Below are positions 8,089-15,956 of a DNA stretch of 64,000 bases, one piece after another. Numbering within the stretch: position 1 is the stretch's first letter; each line of letters opens with the position of its first letter. The notes under the pieces were generated by a model. The model was not told where the DNA came from, ran no database searches, and saw only the letters and a program-made list of their open reading frames with translations. The DNA is from JBQTIY01 sp052387675 (GTDB taxonomy: Bacteria; Planctomycetota; B15-G4), in NCBI GenBank assembly GCA_052387675.1, contig JBQTIY010000012.1, forward strand, positions 3,582-67,581. The letters are read 5' to 3'. The position numbers and the translations under genes were made by a program.

Positions 8089-9393
8089 CTAGCGGCGGAA
8101 GACGATCTCGCCGGCCACCATGGTCAGCGCCGGCCAGCCCACCAGCTCCAGACCCTCCCAGGGAGTGTGTCGCGCCTTGCTGTAATGCTCAGCCCCGCGG
8201 ACGCGGCGCCGCTCCTGCGGGTCGACGAGCACCAGGTCGGCGTCACAGCCCACGGCGATGCGCCCCTTGCGCTCAAGGCCGTGCACGCGAGCCGGCCCGG
8301 CCGTCGCCCGCTCGAGCACTGTCTCCAGCGTGAGCAGCCCGCGTTCGGCCAGCGTGAGGCAGAGCGGCATGAAGATGTCGAGCGAGGGGATGCCGGACGG
8401 AGCGCGCCGGAAGGGCAGCGCCTTCTCCTCGGCTGTGTGCGGCGCATGATCGGAGGAGAGGCAGTCGATCGTGCCCTCGCGCAGCCCTTGGAGCAGCCGG
8501 TCACGATCGTCGGCGGTCTTGATCGAGGGGTTCACCTTGAGCAAGGTGCCGAGGCGCGCGGTGTCCTCGTTCGTGAAGTACAGGTAATGTGGGCAAGTGC
8601 CGGCCGTCACGACTTGGCCGGCTGCACGCGCCGCGGCAATCGCCTCCACCGCACCGCCCGACGAGAGATGGAAGACGTGCAGCCGTGTGCCCTCTTGGCG
8701 CGCCAGCCTCAGAGCCGTCTCGGTGGCGCGCACTTCGGCCGACGCAGGACGCGCCAAATGGAAGGCGGCGGCACCGGCCTCACCGTATTGCAGCAGTCCC
8801 TGCTCGATGAGGTCGCCATCTTCGGCGTGCACAAAGAGCCAGTGCCCGGTGCGCGCGACGGCGCCGAACATCGCGGCCAGGCGCTCCTCGCCGCGAATAT
8901 CCAGGCCGCCCGTGGACGGACCCATGAAAAGCTTGTAGCCGGCCACCACCTCAGCCAGTTCGGCCACATGCGGCAGGGCCTCATCCACCAGGCTGGCGTA
9001 AACCGCGATGTCGACGACCGACTTCGGCCGCACGAGCTCCAGCTTGTCTTGCACGGCCTGGCGCGTGGTCATGAGCGGCGGGTTGTTTTGGATCTCAAGC
9101 AGCGTGGTGATGCCGCCGGCGGCCGCCGCGCGCGTGCCCGTGGCATAGCCCTCCTTGTGCTCCAGTCCGGGCTCGCGCAGATGCACGTGATCGTCGATGA
9201 AGCCCGGCAAGAGCCAGCGGCCGCGCCCTTCCAGCACCTGCAGACCGGCGGTGCCGCGCGCGAGCTGCCCCGCCGGGGCCACGGCCACGATCTCGCGGCC
9301 CTCGACCAGCACATCGCCGCGCGCGCCGGGCCCGCTGGTGGGCAGAGCCACGTCCGCGAAGAGCGTCGCTGGCGCGGAGAGCGTGGCCGGCAC
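8089..9393 (-). CDS. pyrC: Dihydroorotase (class I)
   Basis: Zinc amidohydrolase that interconverts carbamoyl-aspartate and dihydroorotate in de novo pyrimidine synthesis. The 434-residue length is normal for the class I/PyrC-AllB-like group. Visible active-site features are the metal-binding DDHVHLREPG (~66), the probable carboxylated Lys in AGYKLFMGPSTGG, the FVHAED and FHLSSGG histidines, and the catalytic DHAPHTAEEK near 300. Allantoinase and hydantoinase share this fold, but the LREPG and DHAPHT pair favours dihydroorotase. The gene starts six bases after the rsbU-type stop codon and is probably co-transcribed with it, although no functional link is obvious. No other pyr gene lies in the window. 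Confidence 0.9.
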   Translation of the reverse strand: MPATLSAPATLFADVALPTSGPGARGDVLVEGREIVAVAPAGQLARGTAGLQVLEGRGRWLLPGFIDDHVHLREPGLEHKEGYATGTRAAAAGGITTLLEIQNNPPLMTTRQAVQDKLELVRPKSVVDIAVYASLVDEALPHVAELAEVVAGYKLFMGPSTGGLDIRGEERLAAMFGAVARTGHWLFVHAEDGDLIEQGLLQYGEAGAAAFHLARPASAEVRATETALRLARQEGTRLHVFHLSSGGAVEAIAAARAAGQVVTAGTCPHYLYFTNEDTARLGTLLKVNPSIKTADDRDRLLQGLREGTIDCLSSDHAPHTAEEKALPFRRAPSGIPSLDIFMPLCLTLAERGLLTLETVLERATAGPARVHGLERKGRIAVGCDADLVLVDPQERRRVRGAEHYSKARHTPWEGLELVGWPALTMVAGEIVFRR

Positions 9394-9398
9394 CGGAC

Positions 9399-10781
9399 TC
9401 AGCTATCCGCTCGCAGCACCGCCACGGTCACGTCGTCCGGATGGCGGTCGGTGCCCTGCGCCCAGTCGAGTGCGTCGTGGAACAGCCCTTCAATGAGCGC
9501 CTCGGCCGTGCCATTGCCATGGCGCCGAATGGACTCGACCACCCGCGCGCGGCCGTACTGCTCATCGTCGCGGCGCAGTTCGGTCAGACCGTCGCTGAAC
9601 ATGACGACGGTGTCGCCGGGGCTCAGCACGAAGGGGCCGCGCTCTTCGTAGTCAGTCTCTTCTTCGACACCGAGCGCCATGCCCGTGGTGCGGTAGTCCT
9701 CGGTTTCCATCGATTGAGCGTGCAGCAGCACGGGGCGCGTGTGTCCGGCGTTGGCGTAGTAAAACTCGCGCGTGCGCGGATCGATGACACACAGGAACAT
9801 GGACATGAACATGTCGTCGTCCAGGTCGCCGCCTAGCGCGCGGTTCACGCGCCGCAGGATCTGCCGCGGCGAACTGCTGCTCTGGCAGAAGGCGCGCAGA
9901 TAGGCGCGCGCCGCCGCCATGAGCAAAGCCGAGCCGATGCCATGCCCCGAGACATCGCCCACCGCAATGGCCAGCTTGTCGTCGCGCGTGGCGAAGAAGT
10001 CGAAGTAGTCGCCGCCGGTCTCCTCGGCGGGCAGCACGCGCCCGCACATCGAGTAGCCCTCCACGACGAGCGGCCGCTCGGGCAGTAAATTGGCCTGGAT
10101 GCCGCGCGCCACTTCGATGTCCTGGGCCATGCGCTCGGCCTCGATACGCTCTTCGAGCGCCTGGCGATTCGTCCACACGATGGCGAGCATGTCGGCGAAG
10201 GCTTCGAAGTAGCGCAGATCGGCTTTGGAGAAGGTGCGGGTGCTGGCGCGCGTGTCCACGCAGAGCACACCCAGACGCTGGTCCTGGGCCATGAGCGCCA
10301 CGCACATGACGGCGCGCAGATTGAGGTCGATCATCGAGCGGCTGGGGTCGAAGCCGCCGCTCTCGTCGATCTTCTCGCAGATCGGCACTCCATCTTGCAG
10401 CACGCTGGCCACCACGCGCGTGGAGAAGGCGGCGTTGCGCGGCAGGTCACGGCCGTTGTTGGCGCGCGCTACGCGGAGGTCCGCCGTGCCGTCCTTGTTC
10501 CGCGTGAAGAGCAGCCCACGCTCGGCTCCGACGAGTTTCACGGCCCGGTCCACCATGCGCACCAGGAGCTCGTCCGGATCGGCAGCAGAACTCACTTCAC
10601 GCAGGCTGTCGACCAGCAGGCGGATGCGGTCCGTGTCGGCGCGCGCATCGCCGCTCACATAGATCGTGCTTTGGCTCTGGTCGGCGGGCACGAGCGGGGC
10701 GCCAGGCGCCGGCGCGGCAGGCCGCTCGCTCGAGGGCGGTGCGGCCGGCGGGTCGTGTCGGCGGCGAAAGAAGGGCATCAT
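9399..10781 (-). CDS. GAF-domain PP2C phosphatase, RsbU/SpoIIE type
   Basis: Serine phosphatase that probably dephosphorylates STAS-domain antagonists in a partner-switching circuit. A low-complexity Pro/Ala leader (~1-40) is followed by a GAF sensor domain (~50-205, VDRAVKLVGAERGLLF, GVLCVDTRAS) and a helical linker (IEAERMAQDIEVARGIQANLLP). The PPM phosphatase domain (~240-458) has metal ligands in GGDYFDFF, AVGDVSGHGIGSALLMA, FSDGLTELR and RHPDDVTVAVL. Two STAS genes diverge from it 77 bases away and are the obvious substrates. No HATPase anti-sigma kinase is present in the window. The ATG at 10781 lies seven bases from a TACACT hexamer, consistent with a leaderless mRNA. Confidence 0.88.
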   Translation of the reverse strand: MMPFFRRRHDPPAAPPSSERPAAPAPGAPLVPADQSQSTIYVSGDARADTDRIRLLVDSLREVSSAADPDELLVRMVDRAVKLVGAERGLLFTRNKDGTADLRVARANNGRDLPRNAAFSTRVVASVLQDGVPICEKIDESGGFDPSRSMIDLNLRAVMCVALMAQDQRLGVLCVDTRASTRTFSKADLRYFEAFADMLAIVWTNRQALEERIEAERMAQDIEVARGIQANLLPERPLVVEGYSMCGRVLPAEETGGDYFDFFATRDDKLAIAVGDVSGHGIGSALLMAAARAYLRAFCQSSSSPRQILRRVNRALGGDLDDDMFMSMFLCVIDPRTREFYYANAGHTRPVLLHAQSMETEDYRTTGMALGVEEETDYEERGPFVLSPGDTVVMFSDGLTELRRDDEQYGRARVVESIRRHGNGTAEALIEGLFHDALDWAQGTDRHPDDVTVAVLRADS

Positions 10782-10788
10782 GTGCGGC

Positions 10789-10794
10789 AGTGTA
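10789..10794 (-). promoter_or_regulatory. Putative -10 (TACACT), leaderless start of the phosphatase gene
   Basis: TACACT is separated by GTGCGGC in the plus orientation (7 bases) from the ATG at 10781. There is no Shine-Dalgarno. Confidence 0.45.
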
Positions 10795-10845
10795 CCAGCG
10801 GCCCTGCGCGGACCATCCGGCTTGACCCGGAGCCGCGCGGCACCG

Positions 10846-10851
10846 GAGAAT
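10846..10851 (+). promoter_or_regulatory. Putative -10 (GAGAAT), leaderless start of the first STAS gene
   Basis: GAGAAT is seven bases (GCGCGGC) before ATG 10859. The same hexamer lies six bases before ATG 20446. The GGAG inside it is an alternative weak Shine-Dalgarno. Confidence 0.4.
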
Positions 10852-10858
10852 GCGCGGC

Positions 10859-11209
10859 ATGAAACTCACCAAGGAGCGCCGTGACGACGCCATGCTGCTC
10901 ACGCTCAAGGGCGAGTTTGACTCGTTCGTGACCACGGCCTTCGGCCAAGAGGTCAGCAAACTGCACGATGAAGGCCTGCACAAGATTGCGTTGAACATGC
11001 GCCTCGTGAAGTTCGTGAACAGCACGGCGCTGGGCGCGATGATCAAGGCGCGCAAGGCCTGCCGCGCTGCAGGCGGCGACCTCGTGGTCTGCCAGCCCAG
11101 CCCGGCCGTGCGCGAGGCCATGGAGTCGCTTGGCCTCGACCGGCTCTTCGGCATCCATGCCGATGACGAAACCGCTCTGGCCGCCCTGGCCGCGAGCGGT
11201 GCCTCATGA
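10859..11209 (+). CDS. STAS-domain anti-sigma-factor antagonist
   Basis: A single STAS domain, about 116 residues, of the SpoIIAA/RsbV type. Such proteins bind an anti-sigma kinase when unphosphorylated and are reset by an RsbU phosphatase. The conserved phospho-acceptor region reads VKFVNSTALGAMIKARKA (~47-64). The Ser of NST aligns with the phosphorylated Ser of the RsbV DST motif. The neighbouring downstream gene is a tandem duplicate, and the divergent gene encodes the expected phosphatase. An ATG at 10850 is in frame, but 10859 is preferred because it sits seven bases after GAGAAT. The stop overlaps the next start (ATGA), so the two are translationally coupled. Confidence 0.85.
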   Translation: MKLTKERRDDAMLLTLKGEFDSFVTTAFGQEVSKLHDEGLHKIALNMRLVKFVNSTALGAMIKARKACRAAGGDLVVCQPSPAVREAMESLGLDRLFGIHADDETALAALAASGAS

Positions 11210-11898
11210 AGGTTCTCAAGCTCACCCTGCCCGACGTGGTCGTGCTCACGCTCAAAGGCGAGTTCGACACCTTCGTCACCAATGCCTTCAGCGCCGAAGT
11301 CGCCAAAGTGCTCGGCGAAGGCATCCATCGCATCGTGCTGAACATGCAGCAGGTGCAGTTCATCAACAGCACGGCCCTGGGCGCGATGATCAAGGCGCGC
11401 AAAGCCTGCCGTGCAGCCGAGGGCGACCTGGTCATCAGCAGCCCCAGCGCTGCCGTGCGCGAGGCCATGGAGTCGCTGGGCCTAGAGCGCCTCTTCGCCA
11501 TCCATGACGACGACGAAGCGGCCCTGGCGGCCGTCGAGCAGCGCGGTGCGATCGACCTCGAGGGCGACAGCGAAAGCGCCGTCATGATTTATGTCCCGGA
11601 GTCGCCGCGGCCGATCATCGCCCGCCTGCGCCGGCTGGATGCCGACACGCTCGAGTGCAAGCTGCCCGGCCCGCCCGCCAAGCTCATCGACGGACGCGAA
11701 GTGCGCCTGAAGTTCCGTCTGCCGCTCTATCGCCGCGAGTACTTCGAACTCTCCGCACGCATCGAGCACGCCCAGGCCGAGGCCGCCGGCACCTCGCTCT
11801 CGCTGCGCTTCACGCAGGTCACGCCCGAGGATGCCCAGGCCATCGCCAGCTTCGTGGCCGATATGAGCGAGCTGCGGCGCGCTGCACGCGGCGGCTAA
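11206..11898 (+). CDS. STAS domain fused to a PilZ-like domain
   Basis: A two-domain regulator of 230 residues. Residues 1-115 are a STAS domain nearly identical in its core to the upstream gene (NSTALGAMIKARKACRAA, AVREAMESLGL), so the pair arose by tandem duplication. Residues ~125-225 resemble a PilZ beta-barrel (ARLRRLDADTLECKLPG, LIDGREVRLKFRLP, FELSARIEHAQ, SLSLRFTQV). The canonical cyclic-di-GMP residues RxxxR and (D/N)xSxxG are not visible, so ligand binding is doubtful and the domain may be a protein-interaction module. Its output target is unknown. It is co-transcribed with the first STAS gene and converges on comF with 13 bases between the stops. Confidence 0.8.
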   Translation: MKVLKLTLPDVVVLTLKGEFDTFVTNAFSAEVAKVLGEGIHRIVLNMQQVQFINSTALGAMIKARKACRAAEGDLVISSPSAAVREAMESLGLERLFAIHDDDEAALAAVEQRGAIDLEGDSESAVMIYVPESPRPIIARLRRLDADTLECKLPGPPAKLIDGREVRLKFRLPLYRREYFELSARIEHAQAEAAGTSLSLRFTQVTPEDAQAIASFVADMSELRRAARGG

Positions 11899-11911
11899 GC
11901 CGCCCCTTCGC

Positions 11912-12658
11912 TCAGGTCGCCAGCGTGAGCACGGAGATGCGCAGCGCTCCGGCACGTCGCAGCACCCGCGCCGCCGAATCCGCCGTCGCGCCCGTGCTGA
12001 GCACATCGTCCACGAGCAGAATGCTGCGCCCAGACACTCGCAGCGGAGACGCCCGAAAGGCCACGGCAGCCTGCCAGCGACGCTGACGACGGCTGCGTCC
12101 CGCCTGCGGCCCGCTGTCACGCCGCCGCAGGAGGGCACGCGTTTCACAGGGCAAACCCAGCCGGCCAGCCAGAGCCACAGCCAGTTCCTCGGCCTGGTCG
12201 AAGCCGCGCTGCTTGCGCGAGCGCGGACGCGCCGGCACGGGCACGAGCAGCGGCGACGCGCTGCCATCCCACAGGGCCGCCGCCCGCGGCACATCGGCCA
12301 GTGCACGGCCGAGCGGCGCGAGCAGGTCACGGCGCCCGCCGTACTTGAAGGCATGCACGAGCTGACGCACCGGACCGCGGTAACGCCAGCGTGCGACCGC
12401 CGACTCAAAGGCGAAGCGGCGGCCAAAGCGCAGACACCGGCCACAGCCCGAGGGCAGCCAGTCTCCACCGCAGTGCCGGCAGCAGGGCCCCCGCGGCGCT
12501 CGGCAAGCGGACAGACAGGTCTCACAAAGCAGCGCTGAAGCCTGGGCCGCGCAACCCGGGCAGAGCCCGGGCAGGAGCAAGGCGCCGAAAGAGGCGCTCA
12601 GCCGACGCCCGCCCCGCAGAGCGAGCGCGCGACCTGCTGTGAAGATCCCCACGTTCAT
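11912..12658 (-). CDS. comF: ComF-family phosphoribosyltransferase-like protein
   Basis: A 248-residue member of the ComF/GntX family, linked in other bacteria to DNA uptake but of unproven biochemical role. An N-terminal zinc-ribbon-like segment (~32-75) holds repeated Cys pairs (CPGC, CETC, CRHCG, CGRC). The C-terminal type I PRTase domain contains LVPVPARPRSRKQRGFDQAEELA and the PRPP-binding loop ILLVDDVLSTGAT (~215). Length and order match the family. No other competence gene is adjacent; the type II/IV secretion ATPases lie about 40 kb away. Start ATG 12658 is the only good candidate, and no ribosome-binding site is apparent. Confidence 0.8.
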   Translation of the reverse strand: MNVGIFTAGRALALRGGRRLSASFGALLLPGLCPGCAAQASALLCETCLSACRAPRGPCCRHCGGDWLPSGCGRCLRFGRRFAFESAVARWRYRGPVRQLVHAFKYGGRRDLLAPLGRALADVPRAAALWDGSASPLLVPVPARPRSRKQRGFDQAEELAVALAGRLGLPCETRALLRRRDSGPQAGRSRRQRRWQAAVAFRASPLRVSGRSILLVDDVLSTGATADSAARVLRRAGALRISVLTLAT

Positions 12659-12721
12659 AGCGCGGAACAGACGGCTGCGGCCCCGGCGTGTGACGCCTCG
12701 CCTCTCGCCGCCCGGCGCCGC

Positions 12722-14008
12722 TCAGCTCAGGCCGGCCGCGCGCCAGGCCAAGAGTGCACAAACGAGCGTCACCAGTCCGATCATCAGCCCTTCCTGATTC
12801 TCGGTGAAGCGCGCAGCGCTCCAACGACGCGTCGAGGCGCCGTGCGGCCGCAGGCGCGGCCAGATGAGCGGCACGGCCTCGGTCCAGGCGCGATAGGCCT
12901 CGCCATGCAGTTCCAGCAGACGCTGGCCCTCCACCCGGCGTTTGCGTGGCAGGTAGTAGCCGAAGAAGACCGCCCAGAGCAGCGCACCGATCACGGCATT
13001 TCCCGGCACCACGGCCCCCCCCAGGTGCCATGGCCAGTAGGCCATGATCGCGAAACCGGTGAGCAGGCAGAGCCGCCCGAAGTAGAGCGGATTCTGAACG
13101 TGGCGATAGGGACCGCTCTGGGCGAGCTCCTTGGACTTGAGCAGATGACCGGCCGCCCAGGCGCGCACACCGAGCCCGAGCAGCACGAGCGGCAGTCCGC
13201 TGAGCACGCTCGTGAGCGTGGGTTGCGACACAAGCGCCAAACACGCGACAACCGCCAGGATCGCCGCGACCCGCAAGGAACCGGCCAGGCCATGCTTGCG
13301 CAGCCAGCGTCCTGCCCGCCAAATCCAGGGTGCCCGCGCGAGAGCCGCGGCCTGCCGCGCGCTGAGCGGATGACCGTGGTAGGCGCGCTGCCGGGCCGCC
13401 GCAAACTCGTCGAGGCGCCGCAGCATGCCGCCCAGCAACCGCGCGAGCGGCCGGCCCGGCGTGACGGCCAGTTCAAAGTCCACCAGCGACACCGCGCCGC
13501 CGGGGGCCACGAGGATGTTGCGCCGGTGGAGATCGCCCACGCGCACACCGCGGGCGTGGATCGCGGCGAGCACCGTGTCGAGTCGATCAAAGATCTGCGC
13601 CGGCGCCGTGCCGCGCGGGTAACTGGAAAGCAGCACACCCGGCAGGTGGCTCATCACCAGACCGCCGCGCCAGGCGGCGAGGAGTTCCGGCACGCCTGGC
13701 TCTCCGACCAGCGCGCGCAGCGTGCGCGCCTCGTTGCGCAGCACCCAGCGGCGATAGAGCGCCGCCAAGCCGTTCACTGCCGAGGCATCTTTGCAGACCA
13801 CGAGCCGGTCGCCGTGCTGCGCCCAGTACAGCCGCGCCTTGCCGGCGTGCCGATAGGCAGCGAGCGGCCGCCACTCCAGTTCTGACCAGGGCGCAGGCAG
13901 GCCCTGCGGCCGCGCATCCGCCGCGGGCGTCTGAAAGCGGCTGCCCCGCGAGACAAGGCGGGGTCCGCCCGGGAGTGCCGGCTCGTCACGGGCCGAGTTG
14001 CGCTGCAT
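12722..14008 (-). CDS. Predicted kinase / ICMT-type membrane methyltransferase fusion
   Basis: A 428-residue two-domain protein. The N-terminal ~255 residues resemble small lipopolysaccharide/RIO-like kinases (KdkA, InaA): a Lys in RLVVCKDASAV, the catalytic loop GVRVGDLHRRNILV and the metal-binding VDFE. The C-terminal ~170 residues have four or five membrane segments and the isoprenylcysteine/phospholipid methyltransferase signature (SGPYRHVQNPLYFGRL, then LLELHGEAYRAWTEAVPLIWP). Substrate is unknown; a lipid-linked or envelope glycan target is an inference. The ATG at 14008 is preferred: longer starts would run into the divergent gatC gene, and a TAGGAT -10 lies ten bases upstream. Confidence 0.7.
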   Translation of the reverse strand: MQRNSARDEPALPGGPRLVSRGSRFQTPAADARPQGLPAPWSELEWRPLAAYRHAGKARLYWAQHGDRLVVCKDASAVNGLAALYRRWVLRNEARTLRALVGEPGVPELLAAWRGGLVMSHLPGVLLSSYPRGTAPAQIFDRLDTVLAAIHARGVRVGDLHRRNILVAPGGAVSLVDFELAVTPGRPLARLLGGMLRRLDEFAAARQRAYHGHPLSARQAAALARAPWIWRAGRWLRKHGLAGSLRVAAILAVVACLALVSQPTLTSVLSGLPLVLLGLGVRAWAAGHLLKSKELAQSGPYRHVQNPLYFGRLCLLTGFAIMAYWPWHLGGAVVPGNAVIGALLWAVFFGYYLPRKRRVEGQRLLELHGEAYRAWTEAVPLIWPRLRPHGASTRRWSAARFTENQEGLMIGLVTLVCALLAWRAAGLS

Positions 14009-14018
14009 GAAGTGCCAG

Positions 14019-14024
14019 ATCCTA
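14019..14024 (-). promoter_or_regulatory. Putative -10 (TAGGAT) of the kinase-methyltransferase gene
   Basis: TGCTAGGAT on the minus strand, ten bases before ATG 14008. It is paired back to back with the gatC -10 at 14068. Confidence 0.4.
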
Positions 14025-14067
14025 GCAGCCGGCCTGGCGCGCCCTGCGGACCGCGGCGCGCGTCTGC

Positions 14068-14073
14068 TAGCAT
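14068..14073 (+). promoter_or_regulatory. Putative -10 (TAGCAT) of gatCAB
   Basis: TGCTAGCAT, an extended -10-like sequence, 45 bases before the gatC ATG. No convincing -35 is visible, and the gatC leader shows no Shine-Dalgarno. Confidence 0.4.
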
Positions 14074-14118
14074 CGCCCAGAACCGTTCCTTGAGACCCGG
14101 AACCAGACTCGACACCCG

Positions 14119-14436
14119 ATGCCCCAGCCCTCCGAATCACCTGCGCCGAGCGTGGACCTCGCCACAGTCGCACGCGTCGCACACTTGGCTCGCCTGGGGC
14201 TCAGCCCGGCGCAGTTCGAAGCGGCCCGCGGGCAGCTCAGCAGCCTGCTCGGACACTTTCAGGCACTGCAGGCCGTGGACACCACCGGCGTGGAACCGCT
14301 CGTGCAGGCCGTCGACACACCCGGGCAGAGCATGGCCGATGAGCCCGCGCCCTTTCCGGATCCGCGCCTTTCGCTCCTGCCGCTGACGCCGCACGCGCGC
14401 GAAGGTTTCTACGTCGTCCCGCGAGTCCACGACTGA
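14119..14436 (+). CDS. gatC: Asp/Glu-tRNA amidotransferase subunit C
   Basis: The small subunit that clamps GatA to GatB in the heterotrimeric amidotransferase. The 105-residue length is typical. The family pattern is clear: VARVAHLARLGLSPAQFEAARGQL near the N terminus, ALQAVDTTGVEPL in the middle and a C-terminal FYVVPRVHD. It is the first gene of gatC-gatA-gatB and is divergent from the kinase-methyltransferase gene. Its stop is two bases from the GTG of gatA. No ribosome-binding site is evident. Confidence 0.93.
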   Translation: MPQPSESPAPSVDLATVARVAHLARLGLSPAQFEAARGQLSSLLGHFQALQAVDTTGVEPLVQAVDTPGQSMADEPAPFPDPRLSLLPLTPHAREGFYVVPRVHD

Positions 14437-14438
14437 CC

Positions 14439-15956
14439 GTGCGTTCCGCGACGGCCATCGCCGCCGACGTGCGCGCTGGCCGCACGGATCCGGTCACTGT
14501 CGCCCAGGAGGCACTGACGCGCCTGGCCGCGCTCAACCCCGGACTGCATGCCTTCCTGGACGCCGACGGCGACTACGCGTTGGAGTGCGCGCGCTCTCTG
14601 CGCGAACGCCAGCGTCGCGGCGAGACGCTCGGCCGGCTGGCCGGCGTGCCGGTCGCGCTCAAGGACAATCTCGCGCTCACCGGCCGCACGCTCACCGCGG
14701 GCTCACGCATTCTGGCCGGCTACCGGGCCCCCTATTCGAGCCACGTCGCGGAGCGGCTGCTGGCCGAGGGCGCCGTGCCCCTGGGCCGCACAAATCTCGA
14801 TGAGTTCGCCATGGGCGCCTCCACCGAGAACTCCGCCTATGGCGTGACACACAATCCATGGGATCCGGCGCGCGTACCCGGCGGGAGCAGCGGCGGCAGT
14901 GCGGCGGCCGTAGCGGCCGGCATCGTGCCCGTTGCGCTGGGCAGTGAAACCGGCGGCTCGATCCGCCAGCCGGCTGCGCTCTGCGGCGTGACCGGCTTCA
15001 AACCAACCTACGGGGCCGTCTCGCGGCATGGCCTTGTCGCTTTCGGCAGTTCGCTCGATGTCATCGGTCCGCTCACGGCGCACGCCGCGGATGCGGCGCT
15101 GGTGCACGATGTGCTCTCGGGGCACGACCCGCGCGACAGCACGAGCCTGCCGGGGCCGCGGCGCTCGGCCAGTGCGCGAGCAGCGGAAGGGCCGGCGCTC
15201 CTCAGCGGCCTGCGCATCGCGGTGCCCGGAGAGTTCCTGGACGCTTCGGTGGATCCCGGCGTGCGGCTGCGCATCGACGAAGCCCTCGAACTGCTCGCCA
15301 AGCGCGGCGCGCGCGTGCGGCGCCTGCCGGTCGGCAGCCTGCCGAACATGCATCTGGCCATTCCGGTCTACTACATCGTTTCCAGCAGCGAGGCCTGCTC
15401 CAATCTGTCGCGCTTCGACGGACTGCGCTACGGGCCGCGCGAAGCCGCGCCGGAACTGCTGGCCAGCTACGAGTCCACGCGGGCCCAGCACTTCGGGCCC
15501 GAGGTGCTGCGCCGCATCCTGCTCGGCACCTTTGCACTGTCGGCCGGCTACTTCGAGGCCTGGTACAAAAAGGCGCTGGCCGTGCGACGCCTGATCCAGC
15601 GTGAACTCCTGGCCGTGCTGGAACAGGACGAGTTGATCGCCGGCCCGACCTCGCCCTTCCCGGCCTTTGGCATCGGCGAGCGCGCCAGCGATCCCTACTC
15701 CATGTATCTCTGCGACCTGCTCACGGCGCCGGTCTGCTTGGCGGGCTTGCCCTCGGTGTCCGTGCCGTGCGGGCTGACGCCGGCCCGCCCGGCGACGGCA
15801 GGAGTTGCCGCACGGCCGGCGCTGCCGGTGGGGCTGCAGCTCAGCGGCCGGCTGAACGCCGATGATCTGGTGCTCGCGGCGGCAGTCGCCTTCGAATCAC
15901 TGCGCGGCGAACCCGAACGCGCGCCGGGCGCCGAGCTGGCCGGGAGTGCGCGATGA
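14439..15956 (+). CDS. gatA: Asp/Glu-tRNA amidotransferase subunit A
   Basis: The amidase subunit, which hydrolyses glutamine and passes ammonia to GatB. The 505-residue amidase-signature protein has all three catalytic elements: Lys in VALKDNLALTG (~75), the cis-Ser in VPGGSSGGSAAA (~150) and the nucleophilic Ser in GSETGGSIRQPA (~175). The GTG start at 14439 lies two bases after the gatC stop. The 3' end overlaps the gatB ATG by four bases (ATGA). An Ala/Pro-rich stretch near residue 450 (TPARPATAGVAARPALP) looks like a local insert. With asnS also present, its main product is probably Gln-tRNA-Gln. Confidence 0.95.
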   Translation: MRSATAIAADVRAGRTDPVTVAQEALTRLAALNPGLHAFLDADGDYALECARSLRERQRRGETLGRLAGVPVALKDNLALTGRTLTAGSRILAGYRAPYSSHVAERLLAEGAVPLGRTNLDEFAMGASTENSAYGVTHNPWDPARVPGGSSGGSAAAVAAGIVPVALGSETGGSIRQPAALCGVTGFKPTYGAVSRHGLVAFGSSLDVIGPLTAHAADAALVHDVLSGHDPRDSTSLPGPRRSASARAAEGPALLSGLRIAVPGEFLDASVDPGVRLRIDEALELLAKRGARVRRLPVGSLPNMHLAIPVYYIVSSSEACSNLSRFDGLRYGPREAAPELLASYESTRAQHFGPEVLRRILLGTFALSAGYFEAWYKKALAVRRLIQRELLAVLEQDELIAGPTSPFPAFGIGERASDPYSMYLCDLLTAPVCLAGLPSVSVPCGLTPARPATAGVAARPALPVGLQLSGRLNADDLVLAAAVAFESLRGEPERAPGAELAGSAR

